From: Nitrosomonadaceae bacterium
GTDB lineage: Bacteria > Pseudomonadota > Gammaproteobacteria > Burkholderiales > Nitrosomonadaceae
NCBI GenBank assembly: GCA_014190895.1
Contig: BJGV01000001.1
Span: 49,845-113,844 of the forward strand
Reading direction: 5' to 3'
DNA length: 64,000 nt
A model generated the notes under the pieces. That model made no database searches. It saw only the letters and a list, made by a program, of their open reading frames with translations, and was not told where the DNA came from. Shown one piece after another: positions 38,703 through 47,907 of the stretch (the first letter of the stretch is position 1; every line of letters starts with the position of its first letter). A program made the translations under genes and the position numbers.

Positions 38703-41468
38703 ATGAAAACATTACTATTGATAGATGGTTCATCATATTTGTATCGCGCCTTTCATGCGTTACCAGATTTACGTAATCGTCATAATGAGCCAACTGGTGC
38801 AATTTATGGTGTTCTTAATATGTTACTTCGTTTGCATAAAGATTATCAGGCAGATTATAGCGTTTGTGTGTTTGATGCAAAAGGTAAGACTTTTCGTAAT
38901 GATCTATATTCGGAATATAAAGCCCATCGCCCACCAATGCCTGATGATCTAGGGGTGCAGATAGCACCATTACATGAGTGTATACGTGCTATGGGATGGA
39001 AGATGTTGGTAATTAATGGGGTGGAGGCAGACGATGTGATTGGAACGCTAGTGAAACAGGTTGAGCATGAAGATATACGCTGCGTAATTTCCACTGGCGA
39101 TAAAGACATTGCTCAATTAGTGAATTCTCGGGTAACGCTTGTCAATACTATGACTAATGAGATTCTTGATGAGACCGGTGTGCTTGCTAAGTTTGGTGTC
39201 AGTCCAGTGCGCATGCTTGATTATTTGACGTTAGTGGGGGATACGGCAGATAACATCCCAGGCGTAGCAAAGGTTGGTCCTAAGACCGCAGTGAAATGGT
39301 TAACGCAGTATGGCACGTTAGATAATCTTGTTACTCATGCAGACGAGATTAGCGGTGTAGTGGGGAAAAATTTGCGTAATACACTTGAATGGTTAAATAA
39401 GTCACGTGAATTACTTACTATAAAATCTGATGTGCCCTTGTCATTAGATTTACATGATCTTAAATTGCAGCCACAGGATACAACAAGACTCGCAGAATTG
39501 TACAAACGACTGGATTTTAAGACCTGGTTACGAGAGTTACAACAGAAATTACATCTAAAGCAGCAGATCATTGGCTCATCTGAAGTAATCCCTGTTCAAT
39601 TGATCGCCAGCGATCAATTGATGGAGGAAACTCAAAGAACTCTGATTACCCCCCCTTCTACATGCTATCAAACCATACTCACTGAGTCTGTTCTAGATGA
39701 ATGGATTTCATACATTAATTCAGCCCCAGTAGTTTCAATAGGCATTGAAACTACTGGACTAGATATAATGAAAGAGCGGCTTGTTGGTTTGTCTTTTTCC
39801 GTAACGCCCAATCATGCTGCTTATTTACCAATTTCTCATTGCTATGTTGGCGCGCCACAACAGTTAACAATAGACTTGGTATTGGATAAACTAAAATCTT
39901 GGCTAGAGAATCCTCTTAAATTAAAGTTGGGACAGAATTTAAAATACGCTAAACATATTTTCGCTATTTATAGCATCGTCCTGAGGGGTATTGAGCACGA
40001 TACTTTATTACAGTCTTATGTGACGGAGTCTCACCGTCCACATGATCTTGCTAATCTTGCGTTACGTCATCTAGGCCTTAAGACTATTAATTATGATGAA
40101 ATTGTTGGCAAGGGTGTTGGGCGAATCAGTTTTGACCAAATAGATATTATCAAGGCTACGCAATATGTAGCGGGGGCTACTGATATTGCGATGCAACTAC
40201 ACCAGTATTTGTATGCACAACAAATTTCGAACGATGCGAAACTTCACTACGTCTATCATTCACTTGAGATGCCAGTGCTGGAAGTGCTCTTTGAGATGGA
40301 ATATCACGGAGTATTGTTGGATATAGATTTGCTAGGTACTCAAAGTCGTGAACTGGGCGAGAAGATGAAGTCTCTTGAGAAAGAAGCATTTGTAATTGCA
40401 GGCCAATCTTTTAATTTAAATTCACCTAAACAAATCCAAGAAATTCTATTCGATCGATTGAGGATCCCTGTTATTAGAAAAACACCTGGGGGCGTAGCTT
40501 CTACTGGCGAAGATGTTCTGCAACAGCTTGCACTAGATTATCCGTTACCACAGATTCTACTTAACTATCGGAGTCTTGCTAAACTTAAGTCTACTTATAC
40601 TGATAAATTGCCTCGTATGGTAAAAAATATTGCAACTGGGAGGGTACATACCAATTATGCTCAGGCAGTGGCAGTTACTGGGAGACTTGCTAGTAATGAG
40701 CCAAATTTACAGAATATCCCGATACGTACTGCCGAAGGCCGCCGCATCCGAGAAGCCTTTATTGCCCCATCCGAACACAGTATTATTTCTGCTGATTATT
40801 CACAGATAGAATTACGTATCATGGCCCATATTTCTCAAGATACGGGATTACTCAGAGCTTTTGCTGCGGGGGAAGATATTCATTGTGCGACCGCTGCAGA
40901 AATATTCAATGTACCCCTCGAGATGGTGACGAATGAGCAACGCCGTTATGCCAAAGTTATAAACTTTGGCTTGATTTATGGCATGTCTGAGTTTGGTCTT
41001 GCTACTCAGTTGGGCATCGAACGTGTCGCTGCTCGTGCCTATATGGATCGTTATTTTGCCCGTTACCCCAGCGTGGCAGATTATATGCAAAGCACCAGGA
41101 AGAATGCCAGAGAAACCGGCTATGTCGAGACTTTATTTGGACGTAGATTATGGTTACCAGAGATTAATAGTCCTAATGCCCATCGTAGACAAGGGGCAGA
41201 GCGTGCTGCTATTAATGCACCCATGCAGGGAACTGCAGCAGATATTGTTAAACTTGCTATGATCGCAGTGCATACCTGGTTGCTACGAGAGAAGTTACTT
41301 AGCAAACTTATTATGCAGGTCCATGATGAGTTAGTGTTTGAGGTACCAAATGTTGAAATAGAAATCATAAAACAGGCATTACCAGGACTTATGAGCAGTG
41401 TTGCTAAGTTTGATGTTGCTCTGTTGGTAAAGATGGGTATTGGGCAAAACTGGGAGCAAGCACATTGA
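38703..41468 (+). CDS. polA: DNA polymerase I with degenerate proofreading site
   Basis: Fills gaps in excision repair and removes Okazaki primers. The 921 residues have an intact 5' nuclease domain (FDAKGKTFRND, GVEADDVIG, GDTADNIPG) and an intact polymerase domain (SADYSQIELR, RRYAKVINFGLIYG, MQVHDELVFE). The middle 3'-5' exonuclease fold is present, but aligned with E. coli Pol I its carboxylates are lost: D355 is Gly347, D424 is Ala416 and D501 is Ala492; only Glu349 (E357) and Tyr488 (Y497) remain. Proofreading is therefore expected to be absent, as in Taq polymerase. Confidence 0.96.
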   Translation: MKTLLLIDGSSYLYRAFHALPDLRNRHNEPTGAIYGVLNMLLRLHKDYQADYSVCVFDAKGKTFRNDLYSEYKAHRPPMPDDLGVQIAPLHECIRAMGWKMLVINGVEADDVIGTLVKQVEHEDIRCVISTGDKDIAQLVNSRVTLVNTMTNEILDETGVLAKFGVSPVRMLDYLTLVGDTADNIPGVAKVGPKTAVKWLTQYGTLDNLVTHADEISGVVGKNLRNTLEWLNKSRELLTIKSDVPLSLDLHDLKLQPQDTTRLAELYKRLDFKTWLRELQQKLHLKQQIIGSSEVIPVQLIASDQLMEETQRTLITPPSTCYQTILTESVLDEWISYINSAPVVSIGIETTGLDIMKERLVGLSFSVTPNHAAYLPISHCYVGAPQQLTIDLVLDKLKSWLENPLKLKLGQNLKYAKHIFAIYSIVLRGIEHDTLLQSYVTESHRPHDLANLALRHLGLKTINYDEIVGKGVGRISFDQIDIIKATQYVAGATDIAMQLHQYLYAQQISNDAKLHYVYHSLEMPVLEVLFEMEYHGVLLDIDLLGTQSRELGEKMKSLEKEAFVIAGQSFNLNSPKQIQEILFDRLRIPVIRKTPGGVASTGEDVLQQLALDYPLPQILLNYRSLAKLKSTYTDKLPRMVKNIATGRVHTNYAQAVAVTGRLASNEPNLQNIPIRTAEGRRIREAFIAPSEHSIISADYSQIELRIMAHISQDTGLLRAFAAGEDIHCATAAEIFNVPLEMVTNEQRRYAKVINFGLIYGMSEFGLATQLGIERVAARAYMDRYFARYPSVADYMQSTRKNARETGYVETLFGRRLWLPEINSPNAHRRQGAERAAINAPMQGTAADIVKLAMIAVHTWLLREKLLSKLIMQVHDELVFEVPNVEIEIIKQALPGLMSSVAKFDVALLVKMGIGQNWEQAH

Positions 41469-41484
41469 TATTGCACTAAAGAAC

Positions 41485-41580
41485 ATGATCAATAGTACGG
41501 TTATAGATTTAATAATACCCATTTTATTAGGGACTACTGCCTTTTTACTTGCTAGGATTAGTCAGATTACCGTAAAATAA
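41485..41580 (+). CDS. Possible 31-aa membrane peptide between polA and rpsP
   Basis: A 31-codon ORF beginning MINSTVIDLIIPILLGTTAFLLARI, which has a hydrophobic stretch long enough to span a membrane. The only ribosome-site hint is TAAAG before the ATG. It may be chance in AT-rich spacer DNA. Confidence 0.2.
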   Translation: MINSTVIDLIIPILLGTTAFLLARISQITVK

Positions 41581-41618
41581 CTCTTTTTAAGTTTTAGATT
41601 TCATAAGGTGACGTAGGT

Positions 41619-41885
41619 ATGGTTATTATTCGACTGGCGCGAAGTGGTGCCAAAAGACGCCCATTCTTTAATATGGTGGTGGCAGATTCTCGTAATGCTC
41701 GTGATGGAAAATTCATCGAACGTATTGGATTTTATAATCCTAGGGCGATTGAGGGAGAAGAAGGTTTGCGCGTACAGCTCGCCCGTATAATTTACTGGCA
41801 ATCAAAGGGTGCACAATTATCCGATACCGTAACGAGATTGGTCAGGCAGTTTGGCGCAAAACAAAAAGTTACAGCAAATAGCTAA
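41619..41885 (+). CDS. rpsP: 30S ribosomal protein S16
   Basis: A 30S assembly protein. The 88 residues show the canonical start [25 protein letters not shown] and ERIGFYNP, with a typical basic C-terminus. An AAGGTGACGTAGGT region before the ATG holds the ribosome site. First gene of the conserved rpsP-rimM-trmD-rplS operon. Confidence 0.98.
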   Translation: MVIIRLARSGAKRRPFFNMVVADSRNARDGKFIERIGFYNPRAIEGEEGLRVQLARIIYWQSKGAQLSDTVTRLVRQFGAKQKVTANS

Positions 41886-41907
41886 GGCAAGAAACGTAGC
41901 TGAGCCG

Positions 41908-42417
41908 ATGGTGATAATGGGCCGAATTTTTGGCTCTTTTGGTGTTTTAGGTTGGATCAAAGTTCACCCATATACCGAGTATGTGGAGAGTTTGCTTGAT
42001 TACCCCGTATGGTGGCTAGACCAAGGTGATGGGAAGTGGCTGGAAATAAAAGTTGTAGAATGCCATGTCCATACTAAAATTGTTATTGCAAGACTGGATG
42101 GATGTGTTGATCGCACCGAGGCAATATTGTTGAGAGACACACAAATTGCTATTCCACGTAGCCACCTACCGTTGTTGTCGGACGGAGCTAAAAATAGTTA
42201 TTATTGGTCCGATTTAATTAATTTAAAGGTTGTTAATTTAAAGGGCGAAGAACTAGGAAAGGTAATCGGATTAATTGAAACTGGTGCCAATGATGTATTA
42301 CAAGTAGAGAATTCGAAAGGGGAGCAAAAGGATAAAAAATTAATCCCCTTCATTCATCAAGTAATTGTAAAAGTAGATTCAGAAAAAATCACGGTAGATT
42401 GGGGCTTAGATTATTAG
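41908..42417 (+). CDS. rimM: Ribosome maturation factor RimM
   Basis: Binds S19 and helps mature the 30S 3' domain. About 169 residues from ATG 41908: VIMGRIFGSFGVLGWIKVHPYTE is the family N-terminus, and the PRC-barrel half contains YYWSDLINLKV and LIETGANDVLQV, then LIPFIHQVI. A longer frame from TTG 41851 would overlap rpsP by 35 bases and add residues unlike other RimM proteins, so it was not used. Confidence 0.95.
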   Translation: MVIMGRIFGSFGVLGWIKVHPYTEYVESLLDYPVWWLDQGDGKWLEIKVVECHVHTKIVIARLDGCVDRTEAILLRDTQIAIPRSHLPLLSDGAKNSYYWSDLINLKVVNLKGEELGKVIGLIETGANDVLQVENSKGEQKDKKLIPFIHQVIVKVDSEKITVDWGLDY

Positions 42418-42428
42418 GTTGATAAGTA

Positions 42429-43214
42429 ATGTCTTTTGAATTTGATGTCATTACGTTATTCCCGGAAATGTTCGACGCCATTACAAAATACGGTGTAACT
42501 GGGAGGGCCTGGGAAAGGCAGATCTATGGACTTCATACATGGAATCCACGTGATTTTACTAATAATAACCACCGAACCGTAGATGATCGCCCTTATGGGG
42601 GTGGACCCGGAATGGTTATGATGGCGGGACCATTAGAAGAAGCCATTGTTGCGGCTAGGACAAAGCAAATAACATACGGGATCGATAAGACAAAGGTAAT
42701 CTATCTTTCTCCGCAGGGCCAACTTCTTGATCACAAGATGGTGGTAGAGTTAAGTCAATTGTCAGGATTAATCATTCTTTCTGGTCGTTATGAAGGCGTT
42801 GACGAGCGATTGATAACTCGGCAAATAGACGAAGAGATTTCTATCGGAGATTACGTTCTCTCTGGGGGTGAACTAGCCGCAATGGTATTAATAGATAGCA
42901 TGGTACGACGGATGCCAAATGTACTAGGTGACCCAGAATCAGCTAATCAAGATTCATTTGTGAGTAATTTGCTGGATTATCCTCATTACACGCGCCCTGA
43001 GGTGTATCAAGGGGACTCAGTACCAGAGGAATTAGTGTCAGGCGATCACGTTAAAATTAATCGTTGGCGTTTGCAGCAGGCATTAGGTAGAACGTGGTTA
43101 AGACGCCCTGATTTATTTGCATTAAGAACAGAATGTAAGATGACAATAGAGGAAAAAGAGCTGTTGAGAGAATTTAAAGAAACCTACGAAACTAAACAGA
43201 ATGATGTGAAATAA
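42429..43214 (+). CDS. trmD: tRNA (guanine-N1-)-methyltransferase TrmD
   Basis: Methylates G37 of tRNAs with G36, preventing frameshifts. The 261 residues contain the SPOUT knot parts [15 protein letters not shown] near 100, [12 protein letters not shown] near 121 and [15 protein letters not shown] near 147, plus [11 protein letters not shown] near 57. Length is typical. It starts 11 bases after rimM. Confidence 0.98.
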   Translation: MSFEFDVITLFPEMFDAITKYGVTGRAWERQIYGLHTWNPRDFTNNNHRTVDDRPYGGGPGMVMMAGPLEEAIVAARTKQITYGIDKTKVIYLSPQGQLLDHKMVVELSQLSGLIILSGRYEGVDERLITRQIDEEISIGDYVLSGGELAAMVLIDSMVRRMPNVLGDPESANQDSFVSNLLDYPHYTRPEVYQGDSVPEELVSGDHVKINRWRLQQALGRTWLRRPDLFALRTECKMTIEEKELLREFKETYETKQNDVK

Positions 43215-43228
43215 AGAAGGAGGTACAA

Positions 43229-43621
43229 ATGAATTTGATTGAGCAACTTGAAACCGAGGAGATAGAGCGCCTAGGTAAAATTATCCCAAACTTTTCTCCA
43301 GGTGATACTGTGATTGTGAATGTTAAGGTCGTTGAAGGTGATCGCAAGCGTACACAATCTTACGAAGGCGTAGTTATAGCAAAACGCAATCGTGGCTTTA
43401 ACTCTGCTTTTACTGTCCGAAAGATATCTAGCGGCGAAGGCGTAGAAAGAACTTTTCAAACTTACTCGCCACTGCTTGACAGTATAGAAGTTAAGCGTCG
43501 CGGTGATGTGCGCCGCGCTAAACTGTATTATTTGCGTGATCGCTCTGGCAAGTCAGCTCGTATTCGTGAGAAACTTCCTGCTCGCACAACAGCAAAGAAA
43601 GAAACGCCAGAAGTAAATTAG
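43229..43621 (+). CDS. rplS: 50S ribosomal protein L19
   Basis: Located at the 30S-50S interface. The 130 residues show [35 protein letters not shown] in segments typical of L19, then [12 protein letters not shown] and the [23 protein letters not shown] block. A strong AAGGAGG site precedes the ATG. Ends the operon. The 186 bases that follow hold nothing recognisable. Confidence 0.98.
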   Translation: MNLIEQLETEEIERLGKIIPNFSPGDTVIVNVKVVEGDRKRTQSYEGVVIAKRNRGFNSAFTVRKISSGEGVERTFQTYSPLLDSIEVKRRGDVRRAKLYYLRDRSGKSARIREKLPARTTAKKETPEVN

Positions 43622-43807
43622 CCACTAGTTGCGGAAATGAATAGGCAGATGCTTGCAGACTAAGTTTATGAGGGTACAGTCGAATTCCGTTAAATTCTGG
43701 ATATTTTACATATAATCTTTCAAGCCATTCTTAAAGTACCGACTGTCAATGACTAGAAAGCTGTGTAGATGGCGATGGCCCTGTAATCATATTTATTTTG
43801 AGTGTGA

Positions 43808-44413
43808 TTAATGCTGTTTCTTTCCCTGTCGCTGTTGTTGTTTTTTCTCGATCTCTTGGTACCAAGTACCATAAATTTCTTCCGACCATGTTGATTTAAT
43901 CCAAACAATTACATCAGCTATTTCCTGATTAGTTAACTTATCATCCCATCCAGGCATGCCACCAGCACCAGGAGGACTACCTTCACGAATCATTTTTTCC
44001 AGTGTGTCAGTTGAGTGATGCCAGGCATGGGCGCTGTCATCTAACGGCGGTGGTGGGTATTTTCCATCTGTTCCCGGATTTCTCCAACCTGGAGCAGCTT
44101 CTCCCTTAGGTCCGTGACAGTTTGCACAATTTACACGATAGATAAGCGCACCATGTTTAATTTTTTCCGGATCAAGTTTGTCCATCACTAAGTTTTTCGA
44201 TTGCTGTATTGAATCAGTTATAAGGGGTGGGGTGTCGGTCTCACTCGGAGCAATAGCAGATGAAGCTGTTGAGGATTGCAGTAACAATGAATTTGAAGGA
44301 TTAACAGATTTAGAGGATGGCGACTCGTTACAACCAATGATAAATACGGTGGTTATACCTAGTAACAAGTGCCGACAATATTGGGAGGGCGATAGTGATT
44401 TCATAACATTCAT
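43808..44413 (-). CDS. Lipoprotein class I cytochrome c
   Basis: The 201 residues have a lipoprotein signal peptide with Cys28 (TTVFIIGCNES), a Ser/Thr-rich linker to about residue 80, then one haem c site C-A-N-C-H near 95 and a candidate Met ligand in GGMPGWDDKL near 150, followed by the usual cytochrome helix (EIADVIVWIKSTW). It is probably anchored to a membrane facing the periplasm. Its ATG overlaps the stop of the DUF411 gene by four bases, so both are translated together. Electron partner unknown. Confidence 0.88.
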   Translation of the reverse strand: MNVMKSLSPSQYCRHLLLGITTVFIIGCNESPSSKSVNPSNSLLLQSSTASSAIAPSETDTPPLITDSIQQSKNLVMDKLDPEKIKHGALIYRVNCANCHGPKGEAAPGWRNPGTDGKYPPPPLDDSAHAWHHSTDTLEKMIREGSPPGAGGMPGWDDKLTNQEIADVIVWIKSTWSEEIYGTWYQEIEKKQQQRQGKKQH

Positions 44414-44895
44414 TTTAATTTGAGCACCGATTCTCTCTGATCAGATGGAATGTGACGACTATATACACTTGCATCACCTTTTTTATCAATCAGAAGTACG
44501 TTATAAGGATCACTATGCGATCCTTCCATACCAGGAGAACCCATAGGCATACCAGGAACAGCAAGACCTATAGCGTTACCAGGGGGGTTGTTAATAAATC
44601 GTTTGATATCCTGCGCTGGTACATGGCCTTCAATAGCATAACCATCAACAATAGCGGTGTGACAAGACCCGAGGGCGGAAGAGATGCCCGCATGTTTGCG
44701 AGCTTCTTTGTTACCAATGTCCTTGATGTTCACAATAAAACCATTGGTACGTAGGTGATCGACCCACTTTGCGCAGCATTTGCAGGTAGGACTTTTGTAG
44801 ACATCAATATTTGATGCGGTAACCGAGAATGCAGCACTAAGCAGGGTTATGGCCAAGATAGATTGGTAAATTAATTTCCGAATTATTGTGTTCAT
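44410..44895 (-). CDS. DUF411 family exported metal-binding protein
   Basis: DUF411 proteins are linked to copper binding and resistance. The product of about 161 residues has a signal peptide (cleaved near SVTA), then DVYKSPTCKCCAKWVDHL with a C-x-C-C motif resembling a metal site, and a C-terminal part rich in Met and Gly (PGMPMGSPGMEG) with SCHTA. ATG 44895 is preferred over an in-frame GTG four codons earlier. Coupled to the following cytochrome c gene, suggesting a shared redox or copper task in the periplasm. Confidence 0.87.
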   Translation of the reverse strand: MNTIIRKLIYQSILAITLLSAAFSVTASNIDVYKSPTCKCCAKWVDHLRTNGFIVNIKDIGNKEARKHAGISSALGSCHTAIVDGYAIEGHVPAQDIKRFINNPPGNAIGLAVPGMPMGSPGMEGSHSDPYNVLLIDKKGDASVYSRHIPSDQRESVLKLK

Positions 44896-44944
44896 TAGTT
44901 TAATCACTCTCTCACGATCTAAATTTTATCACGCATATTTTATA

Positions 44945-44972
44945 TAAATATCTTTAATAGTAAAGATATTTA
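44945..44972. promoter_or_regulatory. 12-bp perfect palindrome upstream of the DUF411-cytochrome c operon
   Basis: Arms TAAATATCTTTA (44945-44956) and TAAAGATATTTA (44961-44972) with a 4-base spacer ATAG, about 50 bases before the DUF411 start. Such symmetry suits a dimeric regulator. A hairpin in the leader is the alternative. No regulator gene is adjacent. The rest of the gap up to 45233 is AT-rich with nothing else that I recognise. Confidence 0.5.
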
Positions 44973-45233
44973 GACCGTGATACTAGAATTGAAGATCTGA
45001 AGCCCGCGTTTAATTAATTTAATCTATTATTTTATAAGAATTAATCGTGTTAATCTGTCTTAGTATTTCAAATCAAATAGTTTTATTAAAGGATTAATGA
45101 TAAATATTTTAAGAACGAGTCAGCGCTACTGTTACTTAATAATTAGAGTATCTAAGTTATCAGAATTACTAAGAATCATAACAACCATAAGATTTATCAG
45201 TGATTCTCCGATTAATTTTAGCTTACTTTTCTG

Positions 45234-45439
45234 AAGTTAAGAGTTACACTTAGACATGTACTGCAGATGCATGGTTCCACCTAATTTAATTACGTCAAGT
45301 AAACTTATGTTTTCAATATGAAGATTCTCAGTTCTCGACATTTCTTACTGTGCCTTTTTTTTCTATTGGTACCAGCTTTTTCTGGTTGCGTATCACCCAT
45401 GGCGCTCAATCGAGCGGTTGGGGCTTATGACGATGCTAT
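45234..45439 (+). repeat. Left copy of 206-bp inverted repeat
   Basis: Bases 45234-45439 match the reverse complement of 49914-50119 without gaps and with only two differences (45249 C/T and 45279 A/G), both before the start codon. The repeat comprises 84 bases upstream of the lipoprotein gene and its first 122 coding bases. The two copies face each other across 4474 bases. Confidence 0.97.
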
Positions 45440-46526
45440 TGCTAATGCGGCATCCAAACAATTATTGATTAATATTGCCCGCGCTCATCATAATCAACCA
45501 ATTCATTTCACAGCAGTATCAAATGTCGCCGCTACTTTTGATTTTCGTTTTAGTGCCGGGGCAACTCCGGCTCTGACGGGAGACTTGGGAGGAATGTTAA
45601 TGCCAACATTTGGCGGTAGCGTTGCTGAAAACCCTACTATTAGTATTGTTCCAATCGAAGGAGAAGATTTTACTAAGCGACTTTTGACTCCATTTCAACA
45701 GAGCAAACTTACCCTGTTACTCCGTCAGCGATTTGATATAGATCTTTTATTGCGATTAATGGCCCAGGAAGTACGTATCGATTTTCAACAGCCCCCACAT
45801 CAAATTATATATCGTAATAGTCCAGCAGATCGAACTGGATACGAGATGTTTCGTCGTTTAGTCCTACATTTGTCGGCTATCCAAGATCATAATCAGCTCT
45901 ATGTTGAACCTTCGGTTGTTGAGCGTACTTGGACAGTCCCCGCTAATTCCGTTTCAGCAGAAGGTTTTCAAGCCCTAGAGAAGGAGTTTATTGTTCGCTA
46001 CAATGAACGGGATAATGTTTATATACTTCGTAAACAAGTGCCGGGATCAATTGTAATTACTAATTATGACCCAAATACCCTCTCCCATGAAGAGCGCGCA
46101 CAGTTAAGTGAGACGGCGGGAGATTGGATTAGTAATGATATTGCTTTCGATATTCGTCCTGATTATTTTGGTGGAGAATGGCCCATAAAGGGATCTTTTA
46201 GATTGAGAAGTTTTCATTCAATTCTCAATTTTCTCGGCCGTTCTCTTGGTCGAGAATTAGAATATCATGTCGAGAAAGATTCACGAACTCCAGACATTAA
46301 ACAGGATGAGAATCCTGTTGCTACAATGGGCATTATTGTGTCAGATAAGCCTAATTCAGAGTCGGATATTTCAGTCCGTTTAAATAAACAATATTATGCG
46401 ATAGATACCACAAACTCTCTTGCTCGTTGGAATCGAGATGCCTTCCAGTTGCTATATCTACTGTTCCAAATGACTATTACCGATATACCACGCTCCGGTG
46501 TTCCAAGTATTACTATTGCTAAGTAA
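45318..46526 (+). CDS. Outer-membrane-type lipoprotein of unknown function
   Basis: The 402 residues begin with a lipoprotein signal peptide and lipobox F-S-G-C (Cys24). After AYDDAIANAASKQLLINIARAHH comes a region rich in Phe, Ala and Gly (about 65-105), then mixed alpha/beta sequence with QSKLTLLLRQRFDIDLLLRLM and FRLRSFHSILNFLGRSLGRE. No transmembrane helix is seen after the signal. I do not recognise a characterised family and assign no function. The first 40 codons and 84 upstream bases are duplicated in inverted orientation at 49914-50119. It converges with rluE. Confidence 0.75.
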   Translation: MKILSSRHFLLCLFFLLVPAFSGCVSPMALNRAVGAYDDAIANAASKQLLINIARAHHNQPIHFTAVSNVAATFDFRFSAGATPALTGDLGGMLMPTFGGSVAENPTISIVPIEGEDFTKRLLTPFQQSKLTLLLRQRFDIDLLLRLMAQEVRIDFQQPPHQIIYRNSPADRTGYEMFRRLVLHLSAIQDHNQLYVEPSVVERTWTVPANSVSAEGFQALEKEFIVRYNERDNVYILRKQVPGSIVITNYDPNTLSHEERAQLSETAGDWISNDIAFDIRPDYFGGEWPIKGSFRLRSFHSILNFLGRSLGRELEYHVEKDSRTPDIKQDENPVATMGIIVSDKPNSESDISVRLNKQYYAIDTTNSLARWNRDAFQLLYLLFQMTITDIPRSGVPSITIAK

Positions 46527-46618
46527 GCATTCACTTTGAAATGATCTGAAATACCGTGCCCCAGGGAATATGAGTAAAATAAGGTGAATGATTTAGAAAA
46601 TTAAATAGTTTTTAACTG

Positions 46619-47176
46619 TCATAATTCTCTTAAAGCTTCAGAAAAATTCCACTGACCAGATGAAATATTCTGCAGTGTATACCTACCAATGGCATAGCGA
46701 ATTAACCGCATGGTAGGGCATGCTATAGCTGCAGTCATATGCCGTACCTGACGATTTTTTCCTTCGGTAAGAGTTAACGCTATCCATGTAGTGGGTATAT
46801 TTTTTCGGAAACGGATGGGTGGTGTACGAGGCCAAAGATTCTCTGGCTCATTTATCACATGTACTTGCGCAGGTAAGGTTTTATAATTTCTTAGATTAAT
46901 GCCAGAACGTAATTTCTCTAATGCAGCGTTGCTTGGGATACCTTCCACCTGCACCCAGTAGGTTTTTGGCAACTTATATTTTGGATTGCTAATCTTATTC
47001 TGTAATTCTCCATCATTTGTGAGTAACACCAGACCTTCACTATCAGTATCCAACCTTCCAGCTGGATAAAAATTCGATAGTGAAATAAATTCCTTGAGAG
47101 ATCGATGCCCAATTTTGGATGTGAATTGACAAATTACGCCACAGGGTTTATTGAAAAGAATTAGAGCAGATGTCAT
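46619..47176 (-). CDS. rluE: 23S rRNA pseudouridine synthase RluE-like
   Basis: RsuA-family enzyme; RluE makes pseudouridine 2457 in 23S rRNA. The 185 residues lack an S4 domain, as RluE does, and start LILFNKPCGVICQF. The catalytic Asp is in AGRLDTDSEGLVLLTNDG near residue 42, and the C-terminal part has RKNIPTTWIALTLTEGKNRQVRHMTA. The RTPPIRFRKNIPTTWI segment favours RluE over RluB or RluF. Lies inside the segment bounded by the inverted repeat. Confidence 0.9.
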   Translation of the reverse strand: MTSALILFNKPCGVICQFTSKIGHRSLKEFISLSNFYPAGRLDTDSEGLVLLTNDGELQNKISNPKYKLPKTYWVQVEGIPSNAALEKLRSGINLRNYKTLPAQVHVINEPENLWPRTPPIRFRKNIPTTWIALTLTEGKNRQVRHMTAAIACPTMRLIRYAIGRYTLQNISSGQWNFSEALREL

Positions 47177-47297
47177 TTTATTTCTTTAGTTAGACTTATG
47201 ACATTTTGTTAAAAACACTAGCATAAGAAACAATAATATATTGTAATAATTGAAGCAGAAGAGGTAAGAAATAATGTCCTGATTGAACTTACTTTAA

Positions 47298-47870
47298 CTA
47301 AAATAATCCAGAAACTCCCCGTTGTATATTTGTTAGAAACAGTAGCAATAATTGGATAATAAACAGTATAAACAGAGACGATAAATCAACGTTACCAATA
47401 CGTGGAATGCGTTTTCTAAAGATTTTTAATAAGGGTTGGGTAAAGCTATCAAGTAACGCATCTGCAGGGTGGCGTGGATTTAACCAAGAAAGCGCTATTT
47501 GTATAATTACCGCTACTAGAATAATGTGTAGTGCTGTTCTAGTAATTTCTATTAATCCTAACAACCCAAATTCTATGACGGTAGTGCGAATAGTCGAATG
47601 AAAATCTAAACCTTGGATTGCTTGCGTGCCTGCCAGAAGAAATGATTGAATAAGCCATGCTAATAGCAACGTGGCAAGATCCTTACCCCATAACTCAGGG
47701 ATTACTCGGCGTGCAGGACGCACAATAAAATCAGTAGCGACCATTAGAAATTGTGACAGTGGACTGTGATGAGGAATGCGCAAAAATTGTACATAGAAAC
47801 GCAGTAGTAGTGTAAGGGAAAATAACCCGAATAAGGCCTCAAGTAAGAATATTAATAATTGATTAAGCAT
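47298..47870 (-). CDS. YggT family inner-membrane protein
   Basis: The 190 residues have two YggT repeats, each with two hydrophobic helices: LLIFLLEALFGLFSLTLLLRFYVQ with the N-terminal repeat, and ILVAVIIQIALSWLNP followed by PLLKIFRKRIPRIGNVDLSSLF in the second. Found next to proC in many bacteria; proposed roles concern envelope or osmotic stress, without firm proof. It starts 37 bases after proC ends. Confidence 0.92.
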   Translation of the reverse strand: MLNQLLIFLLEALFGLFSLTLLLRFYVQFLRIPHHSPLSQFLMVATDFIVRPARRVIPELWGKDLATLLLAWLIQSFLLAGTQAIQGLDFHSTIRTTVIEFGLLGLIEITRTALHIILVAVIIQIALSWLNPRHPADALLDSFTQPLLKIFRKRIPRIGNVDLSSLFILFIIQLLLLFLTNIQRGVSGLF

Positions 47871-47907
47871 CTATTCTGCCTACGATACAAGAAAGCATAA
47901 CTGTGAA

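Noticed and set aside
41851..41907. Longer RimM from a TTG inside rpsP
   Set aside because: It would add 19 residues unlike RimM family starts and overlap rpsP; ATG 41908 fits better.
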